This document shows positions 57,701 through 64,000 of a DNA stretch of 64,000 nt, piece by piece (position 1 is the first letter of the stretch; each line of letters starts with the position of its first letter). The notes under the pieces were generated by a model. The model had not been told where the DNA came from and did no database searches. It worked only from the letters and a program-made list of their open reading frames with translations. This DNA is from Egicoccus halophilus. Its GTDB lineage: Bacteria; Actinomycetota; Nitriliruptoria; Nitriliruptorales; Nitriliruptoraceae. The stretch spans positions 3,545,001 to 3,609,000 of the forward strand of contig NZ_CP036250.1 in NCBI RefSeq assembly GCF_004300825.1, in the 5' to 3' direction. The translations under genes and the position numbers were made by a program.

Positions 57701-57856
57701 CCGGGTGTGGTCCGTACTGCCGTTGTCGACCGCGACCATGTCCACGCTCGGGTGGGTCTGCTCGGCCAGGGCCGCCAGGGTTCGCGGCAGCCAGCTCGCG
57801 CCGTCGTGCGTGACGAGCACGACGAGCACGGCGGGGGACGTGGAGGAAGCCGGCAC
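54707..57856 (-). CDS. Large GT2 glycosyltransferase fused to multi-pass membrane region
   Basis: A 1049-residue protein. The N-terminal GT2 domain (about 5-245) has VLVTHDGASWLPRTL, DNGSTD and the metal-binding FLHDDTAL region, then FRDDLDLCWRA for acceptor handling. The C-terminal two-thirds has about 12 hydrophobic segments (from about residue 395) and a large external loop (about 800-960). It probably adds sugars to a lipid-linked glycan and exports or polymerises it. The GTG at 57856 is tentative: AGGAG is 11 nt away, and the upstream open frame is Arg-rich and unlikely to be coding. Confidence 0.82.
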   Translation of the reverse strand: MPASSTSPAVLVVLVTHDGASWLPRTLAALAEQTHPSVDMVAVDNGSTDHTREILLDSLRPEQVLVAERDLGFGAAVSMALDARPAATRTGGAPYVLFLHDDTALAPDAVERLVVAMEADPRLAIVGPKQRIWGREDELQAVGWTVDLTGRADSGVDEGELDQGQRDNERRTLYVSTSGMLVRREVFDALGRFDRRYHLFRDDLDLCWRAWLAGHDVEVVPDAVSAHVAAATNYLRLGQTRFIGPRYFAERNTLATLLKNYGPARLALVVPLYFLVGIAKVFGFLLTRRVSDAWQTVRAWLWNVWHLRETLRLRREVQSARRRADGELRELFGRVIPRVRAYAEAIGEWVAGGDVDSGGSLAGTRPPADGPRRSAPRRLAAAVKRRPVLAVGTVLSLVVLVGAWPLLLPGELRGGELAPWPVTPAAFLTDYAAGWHTAGAFGTAEAPSPAQALLGLLHLLVFGSSYAAPRLLLLGLPLVAWLFALRAAQGFSRRRLPRVVAATAYVLSPPALAALSTGRVGALVVLAALPGIVAAGTVLARRSSSPSRAWRAVAAAALLSAIAAAFVPLVLPAVVLAGALVVAIGWARPGAAEPGWRRALALRALTAALTPVVLLLPWSWQAFVDGSVFAGGGPSGVGGGLEATDPLWRWLSLTPQLPGIVPYVGGAFVLAGLLGLVLGTPRRPGLVAGLWTVALVGAGTAWQLARDGATTWPGVPLLLTALAFAGLLALAFATAEAQLTSHAFGWRQLAALTTGLAVAVGLAVIAAELARGPWGAYVVDEPALPAFVASAAEEEGSFRVLVLADGDDGVRWEVVEASGPTMAAYGVDDAAVARTLVGPVVEATLGGADPTATRALGPLNVRYVLVPAGAVTERLDAVLQAQLGLEPRPIGEGRLFAVPDWLPRAALVGGVDAETLLAGELPATATVTPLQARPDGSWRGSGQDGDLVVLAEPDHGDWSARQLGAGRLSPVTDGDGPLVFEQLDGDGIVELTHLGDGPRAVAVAGQLLVLLLVISLALRPPRFARRRQPGTPPPTAPPSTPSRTPEVVA

Positions 57857-58160
57857 GATCGCGGGCGCTCCTGAATCCGTCGGACGGGCCGCGTCGCCGT
57901 CGACACGGCGGGGCGTGCCACGGCGCGGCCGGGCGGGGGAACCGGTCGGCGGGCGGCCGTCGCCACGACGTCGACGTCGTGCGGTGGCCGGATCCAGCCG
58001 TCTTCCGCGCCCCGGTTCGGAGCGCGGCGGAACGGTACCACAGGCCGACCGACGGGTCCTTGGGACCCGTGGCACGCCGCTACCGGCGCCGTGAGCGCGC
58101 CACGACGCCGGTCATCAAGCTCACGTCCCCGCGCGGTCATGTCCTCGCGCGATCAGGCCC
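57857..58160. promoter_or_regulatory. Gap between the glycosyltransferase and whiB2-like genes
   Basis: About 304 bp holding no convincing gene. The minus-strand frame open through it is Arg/Gly/Pro-rich and lacks homology. It probably carries the promoter of the glycosyltransferase operon. I see no strong terminator for whiB here. Confidence 0.4.
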
Positions 58161-58427
58161 TCACGCGGTCAGGCGCTTGGCCCGTCGACGTTCCCGTTCC
58201 GACAGACCGCCCCAGATCCCGAACCGCTCGTCGTTACTCAGGGCGAACTCGAGGCACTCGTCGCGCACCGGGCAGGCTGTGCAGATGCGCTTGGCCTCCC
58301 GGGTCGACCCGCCCTTCTCCGGGAAGAAGGCTTCCGGATCGGCGTCGAGACACTTCGCCTCGAGCATCCACTCGCGGTCGTCGGCGTCGAACGCCAGCCG
58401 AGCGCTCAGCTCCGCGATGGCCCCCAT
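58161..58427 (-). CDS. whiB2: WhiB-family regulator (WhiB2/WhmD-like)
   Basis: An 88-residue iron-sulfur regulator with cluster cysteines C26, C49, C52 and C58, the GIWGG turn (70-74) and a basic tail RERRRAKRL. The longer N-terminus and position divergent from fbiA and downstream of the DUF3499/metallopeptidase pair match WhiB2/WhmD (Rv3260c), a cell-division and septation regulator. AGGAG 7 nt before the ATG. Confidence 0.92.
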   Translation of the reverse strand: MGAIAELSARLAFDADDREWMLEAKCLDADPEAFFPEKGGSTREAKRICTACPVRDECLEFALSNDERFGIWGGLSERERRRAKRLTA

Positions 58428-58625
58428 ACGCTGGCTCCTGATCTCGACGACAACCGGTGAACTACACGGACGTCATTCTTCGCAGATCTCCCGCCGTGTC
58501 AAGCCGGAGACCACCACCGGTTGGGCTCGACCGCCTTCAGCGGCCCCATCCGTGGGGTGCGGCGCGCCGTGCGCACGTTCGCGGCGTCGACCGCGCGCCA
58601 TGCACGGTCGTGCGTGGCGACACCG

Positions 58626-58657
58626 ACGACCCCGCCGTCCGAGGACGGCGGGGTCGT
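58626..58657 (-). terminator. Intrinsic terminator of the ECF sigma gene
   Basis: A 14-bp perfect stem (58626-58639 with 58644-58657) and CGAG loop, 44 nt after the sigma gene stop and upstream of whiB2. Confidence 0.72.
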
Positions 58658-58701
58658 GGCGAGGACTGACTGCTCCGGCGCGGGCGTCGGCGCGCCGACG
58701 C

Positions 58702-59322
58702 CTAGACGTGCCCTTCCAACGCCTGGCGCAGCCGCAGCAGACCGTCGCGGAGTCGGCTCTTGGCGGTGCCTTCCGGAATGCCGAGCACCCGGGCCACGTC
58801 GCGGTAGGTGTGGCCGGCGAAGTACGCGAGCTCGATCGCCTCGCGTTGCCGTTCGCTCAGCTCCGCGAGCGCGCGGCGGACCTGCCAGTGCTCGAGGCGG
58901 ACCTCCACCTCTGCGGCGACCTCGTCGAAGGCGCGGACCTGGTCACGCCGGGAGACCCGCTGATCACGATCGCGGCTCGCCTGCTCCGAACGCACCCGGT
59001 CGACCGCGCGACGGTGGGCGAGCGTGGTGATCCATCCGGACGCGGTCCCCCGGTTCGGGTCGAAGCGGTCGGCCTTGCGCCACACCTCGACCAGGACCTC
59101 CTGGGTCACCTCCTCGGCGAGGGCACGGTCGCGCAGCACCCGCAGGGCGACACCGAGCACCTGCGGACACACCCGGTCGTAGAGGGCCGCGAACGCCGGC
59201 TGGTCCCCCTCGGCGCTGCGGACGAGCAGTTCCTCGCTCGTGGCCGCCGAGATGTCGACGGTCGGAACCACGGCGCGGCGATCGTGCGTCCTGGTGCTGG
59301 CGACGGCGGTCGTGCTCGACAT
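58702..59322 (-). CDS. ECF sigma factor (SigK-like)
   Basis: A 206-residue RNA polymerase sigma-70 factor. Region 2: FAALYDRVCPQVLGVALRVLRDRALAEEVTQEVLVEVWRKADRFDP. Region 4: LSERQREAIELAYFAGHTYRDVARVLGIPEGTAKSRLRDGLLRLR. The N-terminal 25 residues are Thr/Ala-rich. No anti-sigma gene follows; a hairpin terminator comes next. The ATG has AGGAAG 8 nt upstream. Three phased 10-bp repeats lie in its upstream region shared with fbiA, a likely control site. Confidence 0.9.
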   Translation of the reverse strand: MSSTTAVASTRTHDRRAVVPTVDISAATSEELLVRSAEGDQPAFAALYDRVCPQVLGVALRVLRDRALAEEVTQEVLVEVWRKADRFDPNRGTASGWITTLAHRRAVDRVRSEQASRDRDQRVSRRDQVRAFDEVAAEVEVRLEHWQVRRALAELSERQREAIELAYFAGHTYRDVARVLGIPEGTAKSRLRDGLLRLRQALEGHV

Positions 59323-59411
59323 GGGTCCGACTTCCTGCCCGCTGCGGGGCGCTGGCGTGTCCGTCTCGCGTGGCGCTCGCCGGAACCGAGCGCCTCGGCA
59401 GCGAAGCAATC

Positions 59412-59467
59412 TGTACAGGTTTCGTCAAGGGCTGTGTATAGGTTCTGACGGACAGGGTGTACAGGTT
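59412..59467. promoter_or_regulatory. Three 10-bp direct repeats at 23-bp period between sigma gene and fbiA
   Basis: TGTACAGGTT at 59412-59421, TGTATAGGTT at 59435-59444 and TGTACAGGTT at 59458-59467. The first and third are identical, the second differs at one base, and start-to-start distance is 23 bp both times. On the minus strand they read AACCTGTACA and sit 90 to 145 bp upstream of the sigma ATG. Candidate operators or repeated promoter elements. Confidence 0.7.
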
Positions 59468-59593
59468 CCTCGCGCGGGCGAGTCGCGGGACGGCGATCTC
59501 CCTCCGCCACCCGCGACCAATCGCTCCCGGACCCCGGTGCGGTGCGCCGCCCGCTGCCCACTACGGTGCTCGGCTCGCGAACGAGGACTCGGC

Positions 59594-60532
59594 GTGTACG
59601 CGGTGGTGGCCGGAGGCGTGGGCGGCGCGCGGTTCCTGCGGGGGCTGACCGCGGCGGTACCCGCCGACGAGGTCGTGGCGATCGTCAACGTCGGCGACGA
59701 CCTCACGCTGCACGGGCTGCGGATCTGTCCCGACCTCGACTCGATCACCTACTGGCTCGGGGGCGTGGTCCATCCCGAGCAGCAGTGGGGGCGGGCCGAC
59801 GAGCGTTCCACCGTGTCCGAGGAACTGCGCCGCTTCGGCACCGAGGCCTGGTTCACGCTCGGTGACCGGGATCTCGCCACCCATCTGCACCGGACCTCCC
59901 GGCTCGCGACCGGCGCGCCCCTGTCGGTCGTCACCGACGAGATCCGCCGCGCCTTCGGCGTCGAGGTGCGCCTGCTGCCGGCGACCGACGACCCGCTCGA
60001 GACCCGCATCCGCACGCGGGACGGTCGAGACCTGCACTTCCAGGAGTACTGGGTGCGCGAGCGGGCCGAACCCCGGGTCGCCGAGGTCGTCTTCGCCGGG
60101 GCAGCGGCGGCCGAGCCCGCGCCCGGCGTCGTCGAGGCGCTCCTCGACGCCGACGCGGTGCTGCTCGCCCCCTCCAACCCGGTGGTGTCGGTCGGACCGG
60201 TGCTGGCCGTCCCGGCGGTCGCCGCCGCCCTGCGGGCGACCACGGCCCCGGTGATCGGGGTCTCCCCCGTGATCGGTGGACGGGTCGTGCGCGGCATGGC
60301 CGACCGGCTGCTGCCGACGGTCGGCGCGGAGGTCAGCGCCGCCGGGGTCGCCGCCCACTACGGCACGTTGCTCGACGGGTGGGTCGTCGACACCCGGGAC
60401 GCGGACGCCGTGGCGAGCGTGTCCGCCACCGGCGTGCGGTGTGTCGCGTGTCCCACGCTGATGGACGACGTCGAGGTGGCCGCCGCGCTCGCGCGCACCT
60501 GTCTCGAACTGGCCGAGGAGGTGGGCCGATGA
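59594..60532 (+). CDS. fbiA: Phospholactate/phosphoenolpyruvate transferase of F420 biosynthesis
   Basis: CofD/FbiA joins the activated three-carbon phosphate (LPPG or EPPG) to the deazaflavin Fo, giving F420-0 or dehydro-F420-0. 312 residues, with the family N-terminus [39 protein letters not shown], and [13 protein letters not shown]. The GTG start has GAGG 7 nt upstream. The fbiB ATG overlaps its stop (ATGA). Orientation and neighbours match mycobacterial fbiA/fbiB next to whiB2. Confidence 0.94.
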   Translation: MYAVVAGGVGGARFLRGLTAAVPADEVVAIVNVGDDLTLHGLRICPDLDSITYWLGGVVHPEQQWGRADERSTVSEELRRFGTEAWFTLGDRDLATHLHRTSRLATGAPLSVVTDEIRRAFGVEVRLLPATDDPLETRIRTRDGRDLHFQEYWVRERAEPRVAEVVFAGAAAAEPAPGVVEALLDADAVLLAPSNPVVSVGPVLAVPAVAAALRATTAPVIGVSPVIGGRVVRGMADRLLPTVGAEVSAAGVAAHYGTLLDGWVVDTRDADAVASVSATGVRCVACPTLMDDVEVAAALARTCLELAEEVGR

Positions 60533-61857
60533 CCCCGCGCGTCGAGATCGTGGCACTGCCGACGAGCCAACGCTTCGCCGCCGGCGACGACCTCGCCGGC
60601 GCGCTGCTCGACGCCGCGGCCTCGGCCGGCGTGGAACTGCGCGACGGGGACGTGGTGTGCGTCGCCTCGAAGGTGGTCAGCCTGGTCGAGGACGCCTCCG
60701 AACCGCTGCCGCCGGCGGCCGACCCCCGCCAGGCACGTCGCGAGCTGGCCCGCCGGCTCGCCGACCGGGTCGTCGCCGACACGCCGGGGGTCCTGGTCAC
60801 GCAGACGCCGCACGGGTTCGTCGCCGCCAACGGCGGCATCGACGCGTCCAACGTGTCCGGCGACGACCTCGCCCTGCTGCTGCCGGCCGATCCGGACGCC
60901 TCCGCCGCACGTCTGCGCCGACAGGTGCGCGACCGCGCCGGCATCCGGGTCGGGATCGTGGTGACCGACACCTTCGGCCGCCCGTGGCGGCTGGGCCAGA
61001 CCGAGGTCGCGCTCGGCGTCGCGGGGACCGCCGCCCTGCGCGACGAACGCGGTGGCGTCGATCTCGACGGCCGCCCGCTGCAGGTGACCGAGGCCGCCGT
61101 CGCCGACGAGGTCGCCGGCGCCGCGGACCTCGTGCGCTCCAAGGCCAGCGGCACCCCGTTCGTGCTCGTGCGCGGTCTGCCGCCGGCTCCGGTGGGCACC
61201 GGACGCGACCTGGTGCGGCCGGCCGCCCAGGACGCCTTCCGCACCGGCGGGCCGACCGCGGCCGAGGAGGCCGTCGCCGCCCGACGCACGGTGCGCCGTC
61301 TCGACCCCGACCGGTCGGTGCCACCGCAGGCCCTGCACGCCGCCGTCGTCGCCGCGTCGCGCGCGCCAGCCCCCCACGGCACCCGGCCATGGCGCATCGT
61401 CCGCCTGCGCTCGTCCACGCGCGCACGGTTGCTGGACGCCATGGCCCGGCGCTGGCGCGCCGACCTCGCCGCCGACGGCGTCGCCGCGGACGCCGTCGAG
61501 CGGCGCATCGCCCGCTCCGACGCGGTCCTGCGGGCCGCACCGGAGCTGCTGGCGCCCTTCGTGCTCCTCGACGGTGCCCACGACTATCCCGACCGACGCC
61601 GGCGCACGGCCGAACGCGACCTGTTCGTGCTGTCCACCGGCGCGGCGCTGCAGAACCTGCAGGTGGTGCTGGCCGGTCACGGGCTCGGTGCCGCCTGGAT
61701 CTCCTCGACCGCGTTCTGCGCCCCGACGGTCCGGGACGTGCTCGACCTGCCCGACAGCTGGCAGCCGGTCGGGATGGTGGCGGTCGGGTACCCGGCCGGC
61801 CCGCCACCCCGACCGCGCGAACCGGGCTCCAGCGACGGGCTGCTGCTCGAGCGCTGA
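60529..61857 (+). CDS. fbiB: F420 biosynthesis bifunctional protein FbiB
   Basis: 442 residues in two parts. The N-terminal CofE domain (about 1-245) is the F420-0:gamma-glutamyl ligase, with [20 protein letters not shown] and NVAIG-like ALGVAG segments. The C-terminal nitroreductase-fold domain (about 255-435, with [14 protein letters not shown] and [18 protein letters not shown]) reduces dehydro-F420-0 using FMN and adds glutamates in actinobacteria. Translationally coupled to fbiA. Confidence 0.94.
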   Translation: MTPRVEIVALPTSQRFAAGDDLAGALLDAAASAGVELRDGDVVCVASKVVSLVEDASEPLPPAADPRQARRELARRLADRVVADTPGVLVTQTPHGFVAANGGIDASNVSGDDLALLLPADPDASAARLRRQVRDRAGIRVGIVVTDTFGRPWRLGQTEVALGVAGTAALRDERGGVDLDGRPLQVTEAAVADEVAGAADLVRSKASGTPFVLVRGLPPAPVGTGRDLVRPAAQDAFRTGGPTAAEEAVAARRTVRRLDPDRSVPPQALHAAVVAASRAPAPHGTRPWRIVRLRSSTRARLLDAMARRWRADLAADGVAADAVERRIARSDAVLRAAPELLAPFVLLDGAHDYPDRRRRTAERDLFVLSTGAALQNLQVVLAGHGLGAAWISSTAFCAPTVRDVLDLPDSWQPVGMVAVGYPAGPPPRPREPGSSDGLLLER

Positions 61858-61978
61858 CCCGCACCGGCCCGGACACGCGACACCTGTGCGCGGGCCAACC
61901 GTCCGCCGGGGGCCACGGCCGTTCGGCGGGTAGGCTCCCCCCCGTGTGTCCTTCCCCGCTCGACGAGGTGTTGCCCCC

Positions 61979-62983
61979 GTGGCCGAACGCGAACGTCTCA
62001 CCAACAAGGAGCGCCGCAACCAGGCGCGCGAGGAGCGCAAGCGCCAGGAGGCCGAGGCCGCCAAGAAGCGCAAGACCTCCACGATCCGCAACGGCCTCAT
62101 CACCGCCGTGATCGTCGGTGTCGTGGGCGCCGTGGTGCTCCAGGCCTTCCTCGGCGGGCCCACCGCCATCGACGAGGCGATCCTGATCAACTCCGAGGAG
62201 GTCGCCGACGCCCGCGCCGCCGCCGGGTGCGAGGTCCTCGTCGACCGGGAGCCGCTGCCCGACCGCACGCACTTCGAGGCCAACGCCGCGCCGGCCGCCG
62301 ACGCGATCTACGGCGACGTGCGTCCGACCCACTCGGGTCCCCACACCGTCCAGTTCCACCCGCTCGTGACCGCCGGTGCCGGCAGCCAGCTCGACGAGCG
62401 CTCGACCACCCACAACCTCGAGCACGGGTCCGTCATCGCCTGGTACGACCCGGACCAGGTCGAGGGGGGCGTCACCGACGAGATGGGCACCTGGAGCGAG
62501 ACCCTCAACGCCAACGGCTTCCGCGTCGACCGCGGTGGCGTCGGCATCTTCGTCTCGCCCTACACCGAACCGGGCATCAGCTCCGGTCAGGCGATCGCCT
62601 TCCGTGCCTGGGGCGTCGCCATGGACTGCGACACCTGGGACGAGGACGTCGCCAACGCGTTCGTCATCGACCACTTCGGCATGCACGGCATCGCCCCCGA
62701 GCGGGTGTTCGGGCCGTTCCCCGAGGACGTGCTCGAGTACGAGGACATCGAGGTCGGCGACAACGTCGAGGCCCCGATCGACGACCAGTTGATGGAGGGT
62801 GTGCCCAGCGACGGCGGCGTCGAGACCGACGAGGACGCCACCGACTCGGCCGAGGAGGGCGAGATCGACACCGGTGGTGCCGAGCAGCCCGACGAGGACA
62901 CCGCGCAGGACACCGCTCCGGACGCGCCGGACACCGACGCGGACGACGCGGCGGACACCGACGCCGACGCGACCGACGAGTAG
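61979..62983 (+). CDS. DUF3105 membrane-anchored protein with acidic tail
   Basis: A 334-residue protein. A highly charged N-terminus (Arg/Lys/Glu-rich, likely coiled) precedes one membrane helix (about 39-58), an extracellular DUF3105 domain (about 80-225, signature TTHNLEHGSVIAWYDP) and a C-terminal tail of about 80 residues made mostly of Asp, Glu, Ala and Thr. Function unknown. GTG at 61979 with GAGG 10 nt upstream is chosen; an in-frame GTG at 61946 lies only a few bases after a TAGGCT -10-like element, so a leaderless longer form is possible. Confidence 0.83.
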   Translation: MAERERLTNKERRNQAREERKRQEAEAAKKRKTSTIRNGLITAVIVGVVGAVVLQAFLGGPTAIDEAILINSEEVADARAAAGCEVLVDREPLPDRTHFEANAAPAADAIYGDVRPTHSGPHTVQFHPLVTAGAGSQLDERSTTHNLEHGSVIAWYDPDQVEGGVTDEMGTWSETLNANGFRVDRGGVGIFVSPYTEPGISSGQAIAFRAWGVAMDCDTWDEDVANAFVIDHFGMHGIAPERVFGPFPEDVLEYEDIEVGDNVEAPIDDQLMEGVPSDGGVETDEDATDSAEEGEIDTGGAEQPDEDTAQDTAPDAPDTDADDAADTDADATDE

Positions 62984-62997
62984 GACGCGCCCGCACG

Positions 62998-63037
62998 GCG
63001 ACGCGGCCCGGACCGGCGACGGTCCGGGCCGCGTCGC
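62998..63037. terminator. Bidirectional terminator between DUF3105 gene and glycosyltransferase
   Basis: A 17-bp perfect stem (62998-63014 with 63021-63037) and 6-nt loop between two convergent genes, 14 nt after one stop and 1 nt from the other. Confidence 0.8.
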
Positions 63038-63038
63038 G

Positions 63039-64000
63039 TCAGACCCCGAGCGCGCGTCCGGTGACCCGCCGCCACCAGGTCCGCACCCACGGGCGCCAGC
63101 GGAACGGCTCGACCCAGCGGGACACGACCGCGGCCGCCGGCACGCGCGCCCGGGCCTGCAGTTGCCGCCGCCGCCAGACGCAGGCACGCAGGTACCGCAG
63201 TCGCCCCAGCGCCGGCCCGAGCGCCGAGGGCACACTCAGCGCCAGCTCGAGCGTCTTGAGCAGCGTGGTGACGGTCACCAGCGGCGCGACGCGCCGCAGG
63301 GCGCGGGCGTCGTCGCAGGTCGCGACCACCAGCACCCGGTTGGCCCAGTTGAGGGCCTCGACCGTCGGCGTCCGGCGCACACCGGACCCGCCGCGCTCGT
63401 GTCGGCCGACGGCCGCCGGCTCGTACCAGGCCCGCCAGCCGAGCAGCCGCGCCCGCCAGTCGAGCTCCACGTCGTCGAAGTAGGCGAACAGGTCCTCGGT
63501 GAGGACCTCGCGGCGCCCGTCGGGCCGCCGCCAGGCGACGTCGTCCAGCATGGCCCGTCGGTGCAGGACCAACGCCCCGGACGCGCCGAAGACCTCGCCG
63601 GGAGTGTCGTACTGCCCGACGTCACGCTCGCCCTCGCCGCGGTTGCGCACGAGTCGGGCGTCGGTCAGCACGTGACCGGTGGTGTCGAGCACGGCGGTGC
63701 CGTCGGCGGCCGCGACGAACCGCCGCAGCTTGGGTTGCACCGACCCGACCCGCTCGTCGGCCGCGAGCACGGCGACACACCGTTCGACCAAGGTCGGGTC
63801 GGCGTCCACGTCGACGTTGCACAGCAGGACGGCATCGACGTCCCCGGTGGCGTCGAGCCCGTCGTTCACCGCTCCCGCGAAGCCGCGGTTGGCGTGATTG
63901 CGCACGACCCGCAAGGGATGTCGACGGGGTGCGGCGATCGCCGCGCGGAGCACCTCGTCGGTGCCGTCCGCGCTGGCGTTGTCGACCACCACCACCTCGA
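63039..64000 (-). CDS. GT2-family glycosyltransferase, 5' end off the window
   Basis: About 320 residues are visible, missing the N-terminus beyond the right edge. It has VVVDNASADGTDEVL and NHANRGFAGAVNDGL for nucleotide-sugar binding, LLCNVDVDADPTLV as the DxD-like metal region, GASGALVLHRRAML, and EDLFAYFDDVELDWRARLLGW for the acceptor. This is the rhamnosyltransferase-like GT2 pattern (WbbL type), which would suit the dTDP-rhamnose made by the rml operon, but the sugar is not provable here. The C-terminus has a positively charged, Arg/Trp-rich segment. Confidence 0.85.
   Translation of the reverse strand, partial: EVVVVDNASADGTDEVLRAAIAAPRRHPLRVVRNHANRGFAGAVNDGLDATGDVDAVLLCNVDVDADPTLVERCVAVLAADERVGSVQPKLRRFVAAADGTAVLDTTGHVLTDARLVRNRGEGERDVGQYDTPGEVFGASGALVLHRRAMLDDVAWRRPDGRREVLTEDLFAYFDDVELDWRARLLGWRAWYEPAAVGRHERGGSGVRRTPTVEALNWANRVLVVATCDDARALRRVAPLVTVTTLLKTLELALSVPSALGPALGRLRYLRACVWRRRQLQARARVPAAAVVSRWVEPFRWRPWVRTWWRRVTGRALGV

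Noticed and set aside
55631-57874. 747-codon plus-strand frame inside the glycosyltransferase gene
   Set aside because: Gln/Arg/Gly-rich shadow of hydrophobic codons on the real strand.

Overview
The window is a 64 kb piece of a very GC-rich actinobacterial chromosome. It is densely coding, and the genes show strong third-position G/C bias, many GTG/TTG starts and many 4-base ATGA/GTGA overlaps. Actinomycetota markers include two WhiB proteins, a SigR/SigH-RsrA pair, a PdtaS-type histidine kinase, F420 genes (fbiA, fbiB), DUF3499, Rho with a long charged insert, and SecA1. The mixture of conserved mycobacterial-like gene order with many unfamiliar inserts suggests a deep-branching lineage, perhaps Nitriliruptoria-like. 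That placement is an inference, not a measurement.

Left half (1-31,000, mostly minus strand). Read right to left, this follows the classical order argS-lysA-hom-thrC-thrB-rho-rpmE-prfA-prmC-sua5-wecA, known in Mycobacterium as Rv1292 to Rv1302, with insertions. The insertions are a GNAT protein, a surface-polysaccharide module (DUF4012 protein, LSRTG-anchored protein, polyprenyl sugar transferase) between thrC and thrB, a transaldolase-family gene before rho, and a plus-strand island at 13.2-15.9 kb between rho/csp and rpmE. An epimerase, an orphan ABC ATPase and a DUF1385 gene precede prfA. A complete dTDP-rhamnose operon (rmlD-rmlC-rmlA-rmlB) lies between prmC and sua5, and glyA between sua5 and wecA. 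The plus-strand island holds a BI-1 protein, a Tat-secreted protein, a PqqD-like domain and an HprK-like kinase. A convergent 51-residue minus-strand ORF abuts it.

Middle (31,100-37,150). A single-domain response regulator, tRNA-Arg(CCG), a methyltransferase and a DUF1206 membrane protein are followed by a plus-strand operon of cystathionine beta-synthase, cystathionine gamma-lyase/synthase and a diacylglycerol-kinase-family protein. The first two form a transsulfuration pair.

Right half (37,300-64,000). This follows a second conserved block, in the order and orientation of Mycobacterium whiB1-pdtaS-rshA/sigH-secA1-hpf-comF-manB-DUF3499-metallopeptidase-whiB2-fbiA-fbiB (Rv3219 to Rv3262). 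Inserts include an RGG-rich protein with a sigma-70 region 4 domain, a lipoprotein, an Xre regulator, a GalE-like epimerase, a large glycosyltransferase with many membrane segments coupled to a DUF5719 protein, and an ECF sigma gene.

The most unusual items are the PqqD/HprK-like/Tat cassette with its small convergent ORF, the RGG-sigma4 protein, a zincin-family protein whose HExxH has become QExxH, a threonylcarbamoyl-AMP synthase homologue lacking both signature motifs, a 24-bp tandem duplication over the rpmE stop codon, and three 10-bp repeats at an exact 23-bp period between an ECF sigma gene and fbiA. No transposase, CRISPR array, integrase or rRNA gene was seen.
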